Positions 41,106 through 50,254 of a stretch of 64,000 nt of DNA are shown in pieces. A program made the position numbers and the translations under genes. The stretch comes from CAYWKU01 sp964459325 (lineage in GTDB: Bacteria > RBG-13-61-14 > CAYWKU01): the NCBI GenBank assembly GCA_964459325.1, contig CAYWKU010000008.1, positions 79,853-143,852 on the forward strand, read 5' to 3'. Numbering within the stretch: position 1 is the stretch's first letter; the number at the start of each line of letters is the position of its first letter. Under the pieces are notes generated by a model. It was not told the DNA's origin. It saw nothing but the letters and a program-made list of their open reading frames with translations, and ran no database searches.

Positions 41106-41654
41106 ATGAACGATGACGGCTTAAAGATATTTATCCTCAACAACTATATTCGAAGGCTATGGGAATGGCTCACGATACTGGGAGTGGTATTGGCAATTGC
41201 AGCGGTCGTTATTTTCTACGAGCGCATGGGCATATTAAAGCCCGTCCGGTCATATTTTTCATATTGGGAGCTTCAAACATGGTCCATGACGGCCTTTTCG
41301 GCCACCGTGGGCTGCGTGGTGGTCGGAATTATTATGGAATTTTTCATGAAAAGGGCCGGAACCACTCCTAAATCAGCGCCATCGAACCCATCACCATCTT
41401 CAACCCGCGCCGAAACGGAAACGGAGTTGGCCTCCGCGGCATTGAGCAGGATAAGAGTATACGAGTCGGTGACCCTGTTATTCTCCGCCCTCCCGGCTTT
41501 ATTTGGAACCTTTTTGTTCGCCATAGGGCGACCGGGCGACGTTTTATTGGTTTACCTCGGCATAAGCCTGGTCATGTTCATAATCTTCCTTCCCAGCCTA
41601 CAGCACTCGGAAAAAACGGTAAATGCCCATATCAAACGACATACAAAAACCTGA
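41106..41654 (+). CDS. membrane protein of unknown function
   Basis: From the ATG at 41106 the protein is 182 residues. Hydrophobic segments occur at LWEWLTILGVVLAIAAVVIFY, WSMTAFSATVGCVVVGIIMEFF, VTLLFSALPALFGTFLFAI and VLLVYLGISLVMFIIFLP, so four membrane helices are likely. A Ser/Pro/Glu-rich cytoplasmic or periplasmic loop separates the second and third. No family is recognised. It sits 18 bases before a lipoprotein gene, so joint function is possible. Confidence 0.6.
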   Translation: MNDDGLKIFILNNYIRRLWEWLTILGVVLAIAAVVIFYERMGILKPVRSYFSYWELQTWSMTAFSATVGCVVVGIIMEFFMKRAGTTPKSAPSNPSPSSTRAETETELASAALSRIRVYESVTLLFSALPALFGTFLFAIGRPGDVLLVYLGISLVMFIIFLPSLQHSEKTVNAHIKRHTKT

Positions 41655-41672
41655 CATCGGGGCTCGGCATAA

Positions 41673-43073
41673 ATGAAACGGATGAAAGTTATCGCTGCGG
41701 TAGCACTGGCAATTGCGCTACTCAGCGCCGGCTGTAGTTACAAACTGGTAAGAAAGGGAAAACTGAACCGCCCGCTGGCAAAGGAGATAAAGCAAAAAGT
41801 GAGCGAGCGCAGGGGGTTGGAGTTCAAAGAACCGGTGGAGGCGCAGGTAATACCACGCTCCGAGGTCGGGGATTTGCTCAAAAAGGAATTTCGGGAACAA
41901 TTGCCGGTCGAAGAGATAAAAAAGTTGCAGCGGGCCTACGTCAGAATGGGGCTGATAAAGCCCGGCACCGACATCGAGAAAATAATGCTCGATTTCTACG
42001 AGAGCAACATAGCCGGCTTTTATAACCCGAGAACAAAAGACTTATACCTTATAAAAGAAGTTGTACAGAAATTCTCGTTAATCGAGTTCATATTTCAGAG
42101 GGATTTGAGCGGGGAATTGATGTTGGCGCACGAGCTTACTCACGCCCTCGACGACCAGCATTACGACCTGAGAGCCCTCGAAAAACGGCACGAGCACAAT
42201 GAAGACGCTCTCCTCGCCATTCAGGCCCTGGAGGAAGGTACCGCCACGCTGGTGAGCTTCGCCGTTCTCTACCGGCAGGAAACCGACATGGGGGAAGCAA
42301 TAAAAGCTATGGAGCGCTACAATGAAACGTTGCGCAAGTTGATAAGCATGGCCGCCGGGGACGTTTCTTCGGTGCTGGTGGATTCGGTGGCCTTCGCTTA
42401 CATAAACGGCTCCGAGTTCGTGGGATACCTGTATAAAAAATTCGATGGGTGGAAGAAGGTAAATTCAGCCTACTCAAAGCCGCCGTCTTCCAGCGAAGAG
42501 GTGTATTTTCCGCAGAAATTCATTGATAAAAGCGACCCGCCTTCGAATGTTACCCTTCTCGTAAGGGCCGAGACTTTCGGAGAAAACTGGAAATCCCTGG
42601 AAACGAACACGCTCGGCCAGTTGGGAGTAACGGCGCTGCTGAAAAGATACCTGCCCGTACCCCGGGCCGGCGAAGCCGCTGAAGGCTGGGGTGGAGACCG
42701 ATACTCGGTAGTGGGAACGACGGACGGGAAACACACCCTGTGGATATGGGTGACCGATTGGGATTCTGCGGAGGATGCCGGGGAGTTTTACGCCGCTTAT
42801 CGTGATTTACTTTCCGTAAAGTACAAAAATCCAGAGGAAACGGACTGCCCTTCGGGCATCTCCGAAGGCAAATGCTTCATAAACGGCGCCGATGAAATCA
42901 TCCGGCTCAACCTGAGCGGCAGGCGGGTAAGCATAATAGAAGGCGCGGACAAAAACACCCTTCCCGCCGCCATAAAATACACCCGCAACTCGCTGGTGGC
43001 GGAAAAAGCACCCGGCGAGAGCAAGGCCGGACCGTCCATCCATGCAAATAGCAAATTCCGACCAATCCGGTAA
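41673..43073 (+). CDS. lipoprotein with HExxH metallopeptidase-like domain
   Basis: The 466-residue protein begins with a lipoprotein signal (ALAIALLSAGC, lipid Cys at 21). The zinc motif HELTHALDDQH starts at residue 153, with a candidate third ligand Glu (ALEEGTATL, about 187) some 30 residues on, as in gluzincins. The sequence resembles no named peptidase family I know. A substrate in the envelope is likely. It lies between a membrane protein and a histidine kinase-receiver pair, suggesting that the peptidase output or substrate is monitored by that system. Confidence 0.7.
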   Translation: MKRMKVIAAVALAIALLSAGCSYKLVRKGKLNRPLAKEIKQKVSERRGLEFKEPVEAQVIPRSEVGDLLKKEFREQLPVEEIKKLQRAYVRMGLIKPGTDIEKIMLDFYESNIAGFYNPRTKDLYLIKEVVQKFSLIEFIFQRDLSGELMLAHELTHALDDQHYDLRALEKRHEHNEDALLAIQALEEGTATLVSFAVLYRQETDMGEAIKAMERYNETLRKLISMAAGDVSSVLVDSVAFAYINGSEFVGYLYKKFDGWKKVNSAYSKPPSSSEEVYFPQKFIDKSDPPSNVTLLVRAETFGENWKSLETNTLGQLGVTALLKRYLPVPRAGEAAEGWGGDRYSVVGTTDGKHTLWIWVTDWDSAEDAGEFYAAYRDLLSVKYKNPEETDCPSGISEGKCFINGADEIIRLNLSGRRVSIIEGADKNTLPAAIKYTRNSLVAEKAPGESKAGPSIHANSKFRPIR

Positions 43074-43121
43074 AATAATTGGAATAACCGGCTTAAGGCC
43101 TCGAAATATAAAAAGAATTTC

Positions 43122-44498
43122 ATGGAGAAGGAAAAAGCCACAAAGAAACAAATTCCTCTGCTTCCCCTCCAGTTGGAGTTGATTGACCGGCTGAGGTGGT
43201 TCATCCGGCTCAGGTGGGTCGCTGCGGCTGGAGTTATGGCCACGGTGCTCGCCGCCCGTTACGTATTCGACTTCGATAAACTTGCCATGTCCTCCCTGCT
43301 GATACTGGTGGGAGTGATAGCGGCACTCAACCTGATTTACGTCGGAGTTTTGACGAAAGTTTTCCCCGCCGGAGAGCAAATGGGAGAAAAAGACCTTCGG
43401 CGGGCTTATATTTTCGCCCAGATACAGATACTACTGGACCTGGTGCTGCTGACCCTTCTGCTTCATTACTCGGGCGGCCTGGAAAACCCGTTCAGCTTTT
43501 TCTACATATTCCATGTCATTATCTCCAGTATTCTGTTACCGAGAGGCGTGGCTTACGCATACGCCCTCATAACAGTGGTTTTGTACTCGGGGCTTATTCT
43601 CTTCGAGCAAATGGGCTGGATACCGCTATATCCTATAATCGAACCGGTACAAGCGGGTAACAAATACCTGCTGGGCGTCATATTCGCCTTCGGCGCCACT
43701 GTTTTCATCGCCGCTTATGTTACCACCAGCATCCGGCTGCAACTGAAACAGAAAGAAGAGGAAGCGGAAAGGGCAAGGGAAGAGCTTTCACGGCTCGAGG
43801 AGAAGAAATCCGCTTTCATGAGGATGGTAAGTCACGAATTGCGCTCGCCCATCGCCGCCATTCAGAGCTCCCTGGGGGTGCTGGTAAACCTGGAAGACGG
43901 CTGCATGGACGAGAGCACCCGCCGCAGCGTTCAACGCGCCGCCGACAGGGCTCACGGCCTATACCGCCTTACCCGCGACCTCCTGGAGTTCAGCCGGCTT
44001 ACAACCCTGAGTCCCGGAGAGCGCTCGTTCGCTGAAACCGACCTCAACAAGGTGGTGAAAAATATAGAGGCGCTATATAATAGCCAGGCACAGGACAAAA
44101 ACCTGGAGTTCCGGGTAGAGCTTCCGGAGGGGGCGGTGGTCACATTTAGTGACCCCCAATCAATGGAGCAGCTGGTGGATAACCTGGTATCCAATGCGAT
44201 AAGATATACGCCGGAGGGGGGTAAAGTTGATTTAAAGTTGGGCACAAACGGGCGGTCGGCATCGATTACGGTATCCGATACGGGCATCGGAATACCGGCC
44301 CGGGACGTGGAAAAAATAGGGGAAGAATTCTATCGAAGCGAAAACGCCAAAAAATTCGCACCCGCCGGAACCGGTATCGGAGTGAGAATCATTAAGGAAA
44401 TTGTTAAACAACACGGGGGAAGACTGGAGATTAAAAGTGAAGAGGGTAAAGGTTCCACATTCAAAGTGGAGCTGCCCCTGAAGCACAACCGCACGTGA
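43122..44498 (+). CDS. membrane-bound sensor histidine kinase
   Basis: The 458-residue protein has six membrane helices near residues 33-48, 55-78, 97-115, 125-140, 143-163 and 182-203, with little periplasmic loop, then a coiled coil and the H-box FMRMVSHELRSPIAAI (His 238). The catalytic domain has an N-box (LVSNAIRYTPEGG), G1 (VSDTGIGIP) and G2 (GTGIGVRIIKEIV). The compact membrane module could sense lipid state, membrane stress or a small ligand. The receiver at 44524 follows directly. Confidence 0.93.
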   Translation: MEKEKATKKQIPLLPLQLELIDRLRWFIRLRWVAAAGVMATVLAARYVFDFDKLAMSSLLILVGVIAALNLIYVGVLTKVFPAGEQMGEKDLRRAYIFAQIQILLDLVLLTLLLHYSGGLENPFSFFYIFHVIISSILLPRGVAYAYALITVVLYSGLILFEQMGWIPLYPIIEPVQAGNKYLLGVIFAFGATVFIAAYVTTSIRLQLKQKEEEAERAREELSRLEEKKSAFMRMVSHELRSPIAAIQSSLGVLVNLEDGCMDESTRRSVQRAADRAHGLYRLTRDLLEFSRLTTLSPGERSFAETDLNKVVKNIEALYNSQAQDKNLEFRVELPEGAVVTFSDPQSMEQLVDNLVSNAIRYTPEGGKVDLKLGTNGRSASITVSDTGIGIPARDVEKIGEEFYRSENAKKFAPAGTGIGVRIIKEIVKQHGGRLEIKSEEGKGSTFKVELPLKHNRT

Positions 44499-44523
44499 AC
44501 GCAATCAAAGGGGAGGGAGAAAC

Positions 44524-44916
44524 ATGAAAAAGCCCACCGTTTTACTGGTAGACGATGACGAGGACTTCGTCGAAACTCACAAACTACTGCTGGAAAAGCA
44601 CGACTATTACGTTCAGGTGGCATATAACGGCGCCGAATGCATGCAAAAGCTTTCCGACGGCCTTATACCCGACCTGATAATATTGGATGTTATTATGAGC
44701 ACTCCCAACGAAGGATTTGACGTTGCCAGAAACCTGAAAAACAGCGACAAAACCCGGCTGATACCCATAATCATGCTCACCAGCGTCGGGGAAGGTTTTA
44801 CATTTAAATACCGCCCGGATGAAACATGGGTTCCCGTGGACATTTTCCTGGAAAAACCGGTGCCTCCCGACCAGCTTATCAGGCAAATCAGGAAGGCCAT
44901 GGGAATCTCCATATGA
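44524..44916 (+). CDS. stand-alone response regulator receiver protein
   Basis: The 130-residue CheY-like receiver has VLLVDDDEDF with the acidic pocket, phosphoacceptor Asp in LIILDVIMS, Thr in IMLTSVG, and Lys in FLEKPVPP. It has an extended loop (KYRPDETWVPVD) before the conserved Lys, of the same type as in the receiver at 463. There is no output domain. It is almost certainly phosphorylated by the kinase encoded just upstream, with an AAGGGGAGGG site before its ATG. Confidence 0.93.
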   Translation: MKKPTVLLVDDDEDFVETHKLLLEKHDYYVQVAYNGAECMQKLSDGLIPDLIILDVIMSTPNEGFDVARNLKNSDKTRLIPIIMLTSVGEGFTFKYRPDETWVPVDIFLEKPVPPDQLIRQIRKAMGISI

Positions 44917-44961
44917 AAAACGCGCTGGATAAAAATCGAAGGGCCTGAGACCCGGGTAATT

Positions 44962-45621
44962 TCATTCCCCTTCTATCCGTTCAATCACCCCTTTTAATTG
45001 AGTCAGTGAATCCACCAAATATTGAGCCCCTTCCCTCTTCAATTCCTCCACTCCGCCTATTCCGTAAGTTACGGCGCACGGTATCGCCCCGGCGCTTGAG
45101 GCGGAGCGGATATCGGGAAAGCCGTCTCCTACCATTACGGTGGAGCCGACCTCGACTCCCAACTCCCGGCAGGAGTAAATTAGCGCGGCGGCATCCGGCT
45201 TCATCGCCGGATAGAGTTCCCCTCCGAAAACGCGGTCCATGTAATCGCTTATGCCCAGGGTGGAGAGTATTTTATCCGCGTAAGCCTTTCGCTTGTTGGT
45301 GACTACCGCTTTCGGATAACCATCGAGGTCTGCAAGACACTGCGCCACGCCTTCGTAAACGTAAGTGTTATCCACGCAATGCTCCCAGTAATGTTCCCTG
45401 AAGGTAACCACCGCTTCTTCCAGAAAATCCCCGTCTTCCACATCGAGAGCCCTCTTGAGAGTTTCCCTCAATCCCAGTCCCACGTGGGTTTTTACTTCTT
45501 GCAGGGCTTTGGGGCCTTTTCCCCGCTTATTCAAAACGAAGTTTACGCTGTCGGTGATATCCTGAAACGAATCCACCAGTGTACCGTCCAGGTCGAACAA
45601 AACCGCTTGTATTTTCGGCAT
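44962..45621 (-). CDS. gph: HAD-family phosphatase, phosphoglycolate phosphatase-like
   Basis: The 219-residue protein has HAD motif I (LFDLDGTLVDS), motif II (AVVTNKRKAYADKIL), the conserved Lys (MKPDAAAL) and motif IV (VMVGDGFPDIRSASSAG). The size and cap arrangement match Gph-type enzymes that dephosphorylate 2-phosphoglycolate, but pyrophosphate or nucleotide substrates are possible. It is transcribed alone, opposite to the flanking genes. Confidence 0.88.
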   Translation of the reverse strand: MPKIQAVLFDLDGTLVDSFQDITDSVNFVLNKRGKGPKALQEVKTHVGLGLRETLKRALDVEDGDFLEEAVVTFREHYWEHCVDNTYVYEGVAQCLADLDGYPKAVVTNKRKAYADKILSTLGISDYMDRVFGGELYPAMKPDAAALIYSCRELGVEVGSTVMVGDGFPDIRSASSAGAIPCAVTYGIGGVEELKREGAQYLVDSLTQLKGVIERIEGE

Positions 45622-45707
45622 GACTCCATTTTATGCGCCCCTCCCCTCCCCGTCAACGCCTCCCCCTATACTTGACTACCCGCCCGCCGGAGTTAACAAT
45701 GGTCTGA

Positions 45708-46664
45708 ATGACCGTATATACCGAAAGCTGCCTCGTCTGCGGCTCAATTCATATCGAATATCTGTGGAGTGCATTCGATGCCTCAGGGTCTTCCTGGAAT
45801 TATCACAAGTGCGGCGAATGCGGATTAATATTTCTCAATCCCCGGCCCCAAGGTCGGGAGCTTGAAAAATACTACGACCGCGCCTACTACGGGCCGGGGC
45901 ATCAAAGGTTCAGGCAAAACGTGGAGGGGGCGGTTCTGGCGTTCAGAAAAGCCCGAGCGCGGCGGACTTCGCGCTTAATGCCGGAGGGCGGCTACCTCCT
46001 GGACGTGGGTTGCGGCCGGGGCGTATTTATCAGCCTGCTCGAAAAAAAAGGATACAGGTGCTTCGGCACGGAGCGATACCACCCGGCGGCGCGCGACGCG
46101 GCGCAATTGGCGAAAGTTATAGTAAGTGACGGCGAAAACATAAGCTTCAAAAGCGAATCGTTCGACATGGTAACCTTCTGGCAAGTGCTGGAACACGTGG
46201 AAAATCCCGACGCCGCGGTTGCGGAAACCGCCAGACTTCTGAAAGAAAAAGGCCGGATGCTGCTACAAGTGCCCAACCCGGCGAGCTTTCAGGCCGCGTT
46301 GTCCGGACCCGATTGGTTTCACCTCGACCCCCCTCGCCATACCTGCCTTTTTCCGCTCGAGTGCCTCGACCGCCTTTGCATGAAACATGGATTCAGGCGG
46401 GAAAAACTGAGCACCCTTAACCTTGAGTACCCGCCCTTCGGAGCTTTGCAGAGCTTATGGAACGCCCTCGGCCTGCGAAGGGATTTGCTTTACGACACCA
46501 TGATGGCCGCCGACAAAAGCGAAGTGGTCCCCTCCTTGACCGCTCGCACGGCGCTAAAGGCCGCGTCCGGGGTATTGACACCTTTTGCCGCCCTGTTTGC
46601 CTTAACCGAATGGATAATGGGCGCCGGAGGAGTAATAGAGGCGCTATATCGCAAAGGCGGCTGA
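45708..46664 (+). CDS. class I SAM-dependent methyltransferase with N-terminal zinc-ribbon
   Basis: The 318-residue protein begins with four cysteines in two pairs (CLVCG and CGECG), a likely zinc-binding stretch, then GLIFLNPRP. The SAM site is LLDVGCGRGVF, followed by an acidic end of strand 2 (FGTERY), and VTFWQVLEHVENPDAAVAE. It belongs to the methyltransferase group found in surface polysaccharide and secondary metabolism clusters. The acceptor is unknown; it has no such neighbours here. Confidence 0.85.
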   Translation: MTVYTESCLVCGSIHIEYLWSAFDASGSSWNYHKCGECGLIFLNPRPQGRELEKYYDRAYYGPGHQRFRQNVEGAVLAFRKARARRTSRLMPEGGYLLDVGCGRGVFISLLEKKGYRCFGTERYHPAARDAAQLAKVIVSDGENISFKSESFDMVTFWQVLEHVENPDAAVAETARLLKEKGRMLLQVPNPASFQAALSGPDWFHLDPPRHTCLFPLECLDRLCMKHGFRREKLSTLNLEYPPFGALQSLWNALGLRRDLLYDTMMAADKSEVVPSLTARTALKAASGVLTPFAALFALTEWIMGAGGVIEALYRKGG

Positions 46665-46737
46665 TACATTTCGTATGCCTCCCCGTATTACCTGAGAAGG
46701 AATTTATATGCTAGCATCCCATGATTCCGATTAACCC

Positions 46738-47586
46738 ATGGAATATCAGAGCTCAAGCCATCCCGGGATAGATTATCACCTTCACTCCGATGCCTCCCAC
46801 GACGGGACGGGTTCCCTGGAGGAGTATTGCCTGAGAGCTTCGGCGGTCGGGTTCCGTGAGCTGGGATTCGCCAATCACATGGATTTCCATCCTTCCCTTC
46901 CACATGCCGGTAAATACGACCATGAGAGCTTCTTGACGGAAGCCGAGCAGACCCGTGAAAAGTACCCCGAAATCACCTTGCGCATAGGCGTCGAGATCAC
47001 CTACCAGCCGGAACTGGAAGACCTGATAAGAAGAGCCTTAAACGCACTGAAGCTGGATTACGTGCTGGGGAGCGTCCACATAGTCGGCGATGGTTGTTTC
47101 TGCGTCACCGAAAAGGAGGGGGCCGAAAAATACTTTCAGGATAAATTCTCGCCCCTGGAGGTTTACGGGCCCTACTTTGAAGCCGTCATGGGAGTGGTGA
47201 AATCGGGCCTGTTCGACGCCCTCGGGCACATGGACGTGATAAAAAAATTCGCCGGAGCCGTCGGCGACCAGCCGGAATCGTTCGAGATACGCGAATTCTA
47301 CGGGCCGGTAAGGAAAATCCTCGAGGGGCTGATAAAAAGGGACATGGCCCTGGAAGTGAATACCGCCGGCCTGTTTCATCCGGTGGAAGAAATATATCCT
47401 TCTTCTTTTATTCTCAAGCTATACCGCGAGTTGGGAGGCAGGAGGATTGTAATCGGCTCCGACGCTCACCGCCCCGGTGAGCTTGGCAGGGGACTGGAAG
47501 AGGCCGTGGAAATGTTGAGCAGACTCGGTTTCAGGGAGCTGACCTTGTTTCAAAACCGGGCGCCCAGGCAGGTTCCTCTGCCATGA
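46738..47586 (+). CDS. PHP-domain histidinol-phosphatase-like enzyme
   Basis: The 282-residue enzyme has DYHLHSDASHDGTGSLEEYCLRA, FANHMDFHP, GVEITYQP, VLGSVHIV, DALGHMDVIKKF and IVIGSDAHRPGEL, the metal ligands of the HisK/HisJ-type PHP phosphatases. It could hydrolyse histidinol phosphate or another phosphoester; no other histidine genes are present, so the assignment is tentative. Its stop overlaps the MFS start (ATGA), placing it first in an operon with MFS, surE and pcm. Confidence 0.88.
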   Translation: MEYQSSSHPGIDYHLHSDASHDGTGSLEEYCLRASAVGFRELGFANHMDFHPSLPHAGKYDHESFLTEAEQTREKYPEITLRIGVEITYQPELEDLIRRALNALKLDYVLGSVHIVGDGCFCVTEKEGAEKYFQDKFSPLEVYGPYFEAVMGVVKSGLFDALGHMDVIKKFAGAVGDQPESFEIREFYGPVRKILEGLIKRDMALEVNTAGLFHPVEEIYPSSFILKLYRELGGRRIVIGSDAHRPGELGRGLEEAVEMLSRLGFRELTLFQNRAPRQVPLP

Positions 47587-48782
47587 CTTCCGCTGAAAGA
47601 CGAATAGTAACGCTCACCATGGCCTCCCATGCCCTGGTTCACTTTTATGAACAGACCTTTCCCCCGGTTTTAAAGCTGGTGGAGGCGGAGTTCGGCCTGG
47701 GCCTGACGGGAGCCGGCGGAATCGGGAACGTGTTCCCGCTGTTTTTCGGGCTGGGCGCTCTTCCTGCCGGAATGGCTGTGGACCGGTGGGGCCCCCGACG
47801 CACCATAATCGCCTACCTTGTAATATGCGCGTTTGCGGCGGGCGCCATTACGCTCGCTGACAGCCTGTGGGTTATCGCCGGTCTCCTTGCTCTTATGGGC
47901 GTGGCGGCAGGGCTGTACCACCCGGCCGGAGTAACCCTTATTTCACATAACGTGAAAAAGGTGGGAAGCGCGTTGGGGATGCACGGAGTCGGCGGCAACC
48001 TGGGACTGGCGGTTTCGCCCATGATTGCAGCGGCAATAGCGGCGGCATGGGGTTGGCGACCGGCTTACGCCGTGCTGGCCATACCCGCGCTGGCCCTGGC
48101 GGTATACTTTCTTATACATCGCAATTTCGGAAATGGAAACGTATCAAGCGATAAGGATAAAAATTCCGCCGGGGAACAAACACCGAAACATGTCCATCCC
48201 ACGCAATGGCTGCCGCTTGTGCTCCTGTTTATCCTGGGTATGCTCAACGGCTTCTGCTACCGGGGCATGGTAACATTTCTCCCCGCCTTCTTCGGCGAGG
48301 GGTCCACGGGAGCCGCGGAGGTATTCAGGGGCGGGCTGTTGACCACGGCGGTGCTGGTAATCGGGGTTTTCGGGCAATACACCGGCGGCAGGCTGGCCGA
48401 CCGCTACCGGGAGGAAATCCTTTATGCGGCAAGCTTTACCTTTGCCGCGCCCATTTTGATTGTGCTGGGGCTGCTCAATATCGGAACCGCAGCCGCAGCG
48501 GCGGGGTTGTTCGCATTCATATACTTCGCCAATCAACCGGTGGGAAACTCGCTTTTGACCAAACTGTCCAGCCCGACTTTGCGTGGAAGGGCTTACGGCA
48601 TATTTTTCTTTACAACCTTCGGAATGGGCAGCTTCTCGGCAACCATTTCCGGATGGGTGGGCGAGCGGTTCGGCCTTGCGGCGATATGGCCATTCCTGGG
48701 AGGCGTCCTGTTGCTGGTGGCCATTATAGGCTGGGCCCTGGCATACACCATGAAATTTGAAACTTATTCAACGGAGTATTGA
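47583..48782 (+). CDS. MFS transporter
   Basis: The 399-residue protein has about twelve membrane helices and the MFS loop motif after helix 2 (GMAVDRWGPRRTII, family DRxGRR). A second, related loop motif (GGRLADRYREEIL) lies between helices 8 and 9. The sequence resembles the drug/sugar efflux or uptake families; substrate is unknown. It overlaps the PHP phosphatase gene by 4 bases and is followed directly by surE. Confidence 0.9.
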   Translation: MTSAERRIVTLTMASHALVHFYEQTFPPVLKLVEAEFGLGLTGAGGIGNVFPLFFGLGALPAGMAVDRWGPRRTIIAYLVICAFAAGAITLADSLWVIAGLLALMGVAAGLYHPAGVTLISHNVKKVGSALGMHGVGGNLGLAVSPMIAAAIAAAWGWRPAYAVLAIPALALAVYFLIHRNFGNGNVSSDKDKNSAGEQTPKHVHPTQWLPLVLLFILGMLNGFCYRGMVTFLPAFFGEGSTGAAEVFRGGLLTTAVLVIGVFGQYTGGRLADRYREEILYAASFTFAAPILIVLGLLNIGTAAAAAGLFAFIYFANQPVGNSLLTKLSSPTLRGRAYGIFFFTTFGMGSFSATISGWVGERFGLAAIWPFLGGVLLLVAIIGWALAYTMKFETYSTEY

Positions 48783-49541
48783 ATGATACTGGTAACCAAC
48801 GACGACGGCATCGAATCGGAAGGCTTGAAAAGGCTTGTGGAAGCTCTGGAGGAGCTTGACCGGGTAAGCGTATGCGCCCCGCACACCGAGCGCAGCGCGG
48901 TCAGCCACGCCCTTACCCTGCACCGCCCCCTCCGGGCGGAGTCCGTAAAGGAAAACTGGTGGGCCATTGACGGCACCCCCACCGATTGTATGCTCCTCGC
49001 AATCAAGGGGCTCGTGGAAACCCGCCCCCGGCTGGTGGTGAGCGGCGTCAATCGCGGAGTGAACCTCGGCGACGACGTCATATATTCGGGTACCGTAGCC
49101 GGAGCGGTGGAAGCGACACTGCAGGGAATTCAATCCATAGCGATAAGCCTGGAGGGGCGGGACAACTTCGACTTCGGCCCCTCGGCCAAATTCGCGAAAC
49201 ACCTGGCCGAAAGTGTGCTCGAAAATCCGCTGCCGGAAGGGCTTTTCCTTAATGTGAACGTGCCCCGAACCGCCGAGCGGAACGGGTACAGGTGGGAAGC
49301 CACGAGACTGGGGCGAAGGGTCTACAAAACGGACGTGGAAGTCCGCAAGGACCCTCGCGGAATGACTTACTACTGGATAGGCGGCCAAGAGCCCGACCGG
49401 GTGGAGGAGCCGGACACCGACCTGGACTGCGTGGCACGCGGCATAATATCGGTGACACCACTGAACCTCGACTTTACAGCCTATCAGGCCATAGATGAAC
49501 TGAAGGACAGAAAGTTCGCCATCGGCGAATATAACGGTTAA
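48783..49541 (+). CDS. surE: 5'/3'-nucleotidase SurE
   Basis: The 252-residue protein shows ILVTNDDGIES with the paired metal-binding Asp, CAPHTERSAVSHALT, DGTPTDCMLLA and SGVNRGVNLGDDVIYSGTVAGA, all SurE motifs. It removes phosphate from nucleotide 5'- and 3'-monophosphates and cuts polyphosphate. The ATG directly follows the MFS stop. The usual surE-pcm order is present here, matching stress and stationary phase survival operons. Confidence 0.97.
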   Translation: MILVTNDDGIESEGLKRLVEALEELDRVSVCAPHTERSAVSHALTLHRPLRAESVKENWWAIDGTPTDCMLLAIKGLVETRPRLVVSGVNRGVNLGDDVIYSGTVAGAVEATLQGIQSIAISLEGRDNFDFGPSAKFAKHLAESVLENPLPEGLFLNVNVPRTAERNGYRWEATRLGRRVYKTDVEVRKDPRGMTYYWIGGQEPDRVEEPDTDLDCVARGIISVTPLNLDFTAYQAIDELKDRKFAIGEYNG

Positions 49542-49555
49542 ATTCTAAAGGTAAT

Positions 49556-50239
49556 ATGGAAACCGGCAACGGAAAGATAGACGACCCGCCCCGAATGCAA
49601 CAGCTTCGGCGCCGTATGGTCGAGGAGCAGTTGCGCGGGCGGGGCATCCGCAACCCGAAAGTGCTGCATGCCTTCCTGAAAGTACCCAGGCATCTTTTCA
49701 TGTATGAAAACATGTGGGAGCGCGCTTACGGAGATTATCCCCTTCCCATCGGGGAGGGACAAACCATATCACAGCCTTACACCGTGGCCTTCATGACCCG
49801 GTCCCTGAAGCTCGAAGGCGACGAAAAAGTTCTCGACGTCGGCAGTGGCTCCGGGTATCAAACCGCCATACTTATGGAAATTGCGCGAGAGGTTTATGCA
49901 ATCGAGCGAATAAACTCCATTGCCGAAAAGTCCCGGAAGTCGCTGGAGTTGCTCGGTTACAGCAATTTCGAGCTCAGCGTCGGCGACGGCAGCAGGGGGT
50001 GGCCGGAAAAAGCCCCGTTCGACGCCATCCTGGTGGCGGCTGCCGCCCCGGTTGTGCCCAACTCACTGAAAAAACAATTGAATATCGGCGGAAGGATAGT
50101 GATGCCCGTCGGAGACCGCTACATGCAGAACATGGCCCGGGTAACGAAGGTCTCCGAGGAGGAGTTCAGGGAGGAAGACCTGGGCAGTTTCCGGTTCGTC
50201 AGTCTTGTGGGGGCCGAGGGATGGGAGGACGGCTGGTGA
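49556..50239 (+). CDS. pcm: protein-L-isoaspartate O-methyltransferase
   Basis: The 227-residue enzyme has RRMVEEQLRGRGIRNPKVLHAF, FMYENMWERAYGDYPLPIGEGQTISQPYTVAFM and the SAM motif VLDVGSGSGYQTAI. It methylates abnormal isoaspartyl residues so they can revert to aspartate, repairing aged proteins. It follows surE by 14 bases, the typical neighbour. The plus-strand pcm and the minus-strand DUF169 gene converge with a gap of 15 bases. Confidence 0.96.
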   Translation: METGNGKIDDPPRMQQLRRRMVEEQLRGRGIRNPKVLHAFLKVPRHLFMYENMWERAYGDYPLPIGEGQTISQPYTVAFMTRSLKLEGDEKVLDVGSGSGYQTAILMEIAREVYAIERINSIAEKSRKSLELLGYSNFELSVGDGSRGWPEKAPFDAILVAAAAPVVPNSLKKQLNIGGRIVMPVGDRYMQNMARVTKVSEEEFREEDLGSFRFVSLVGAEGWEDGW

Positions 50240-50254
50240 AACAGGCCGGGGATT

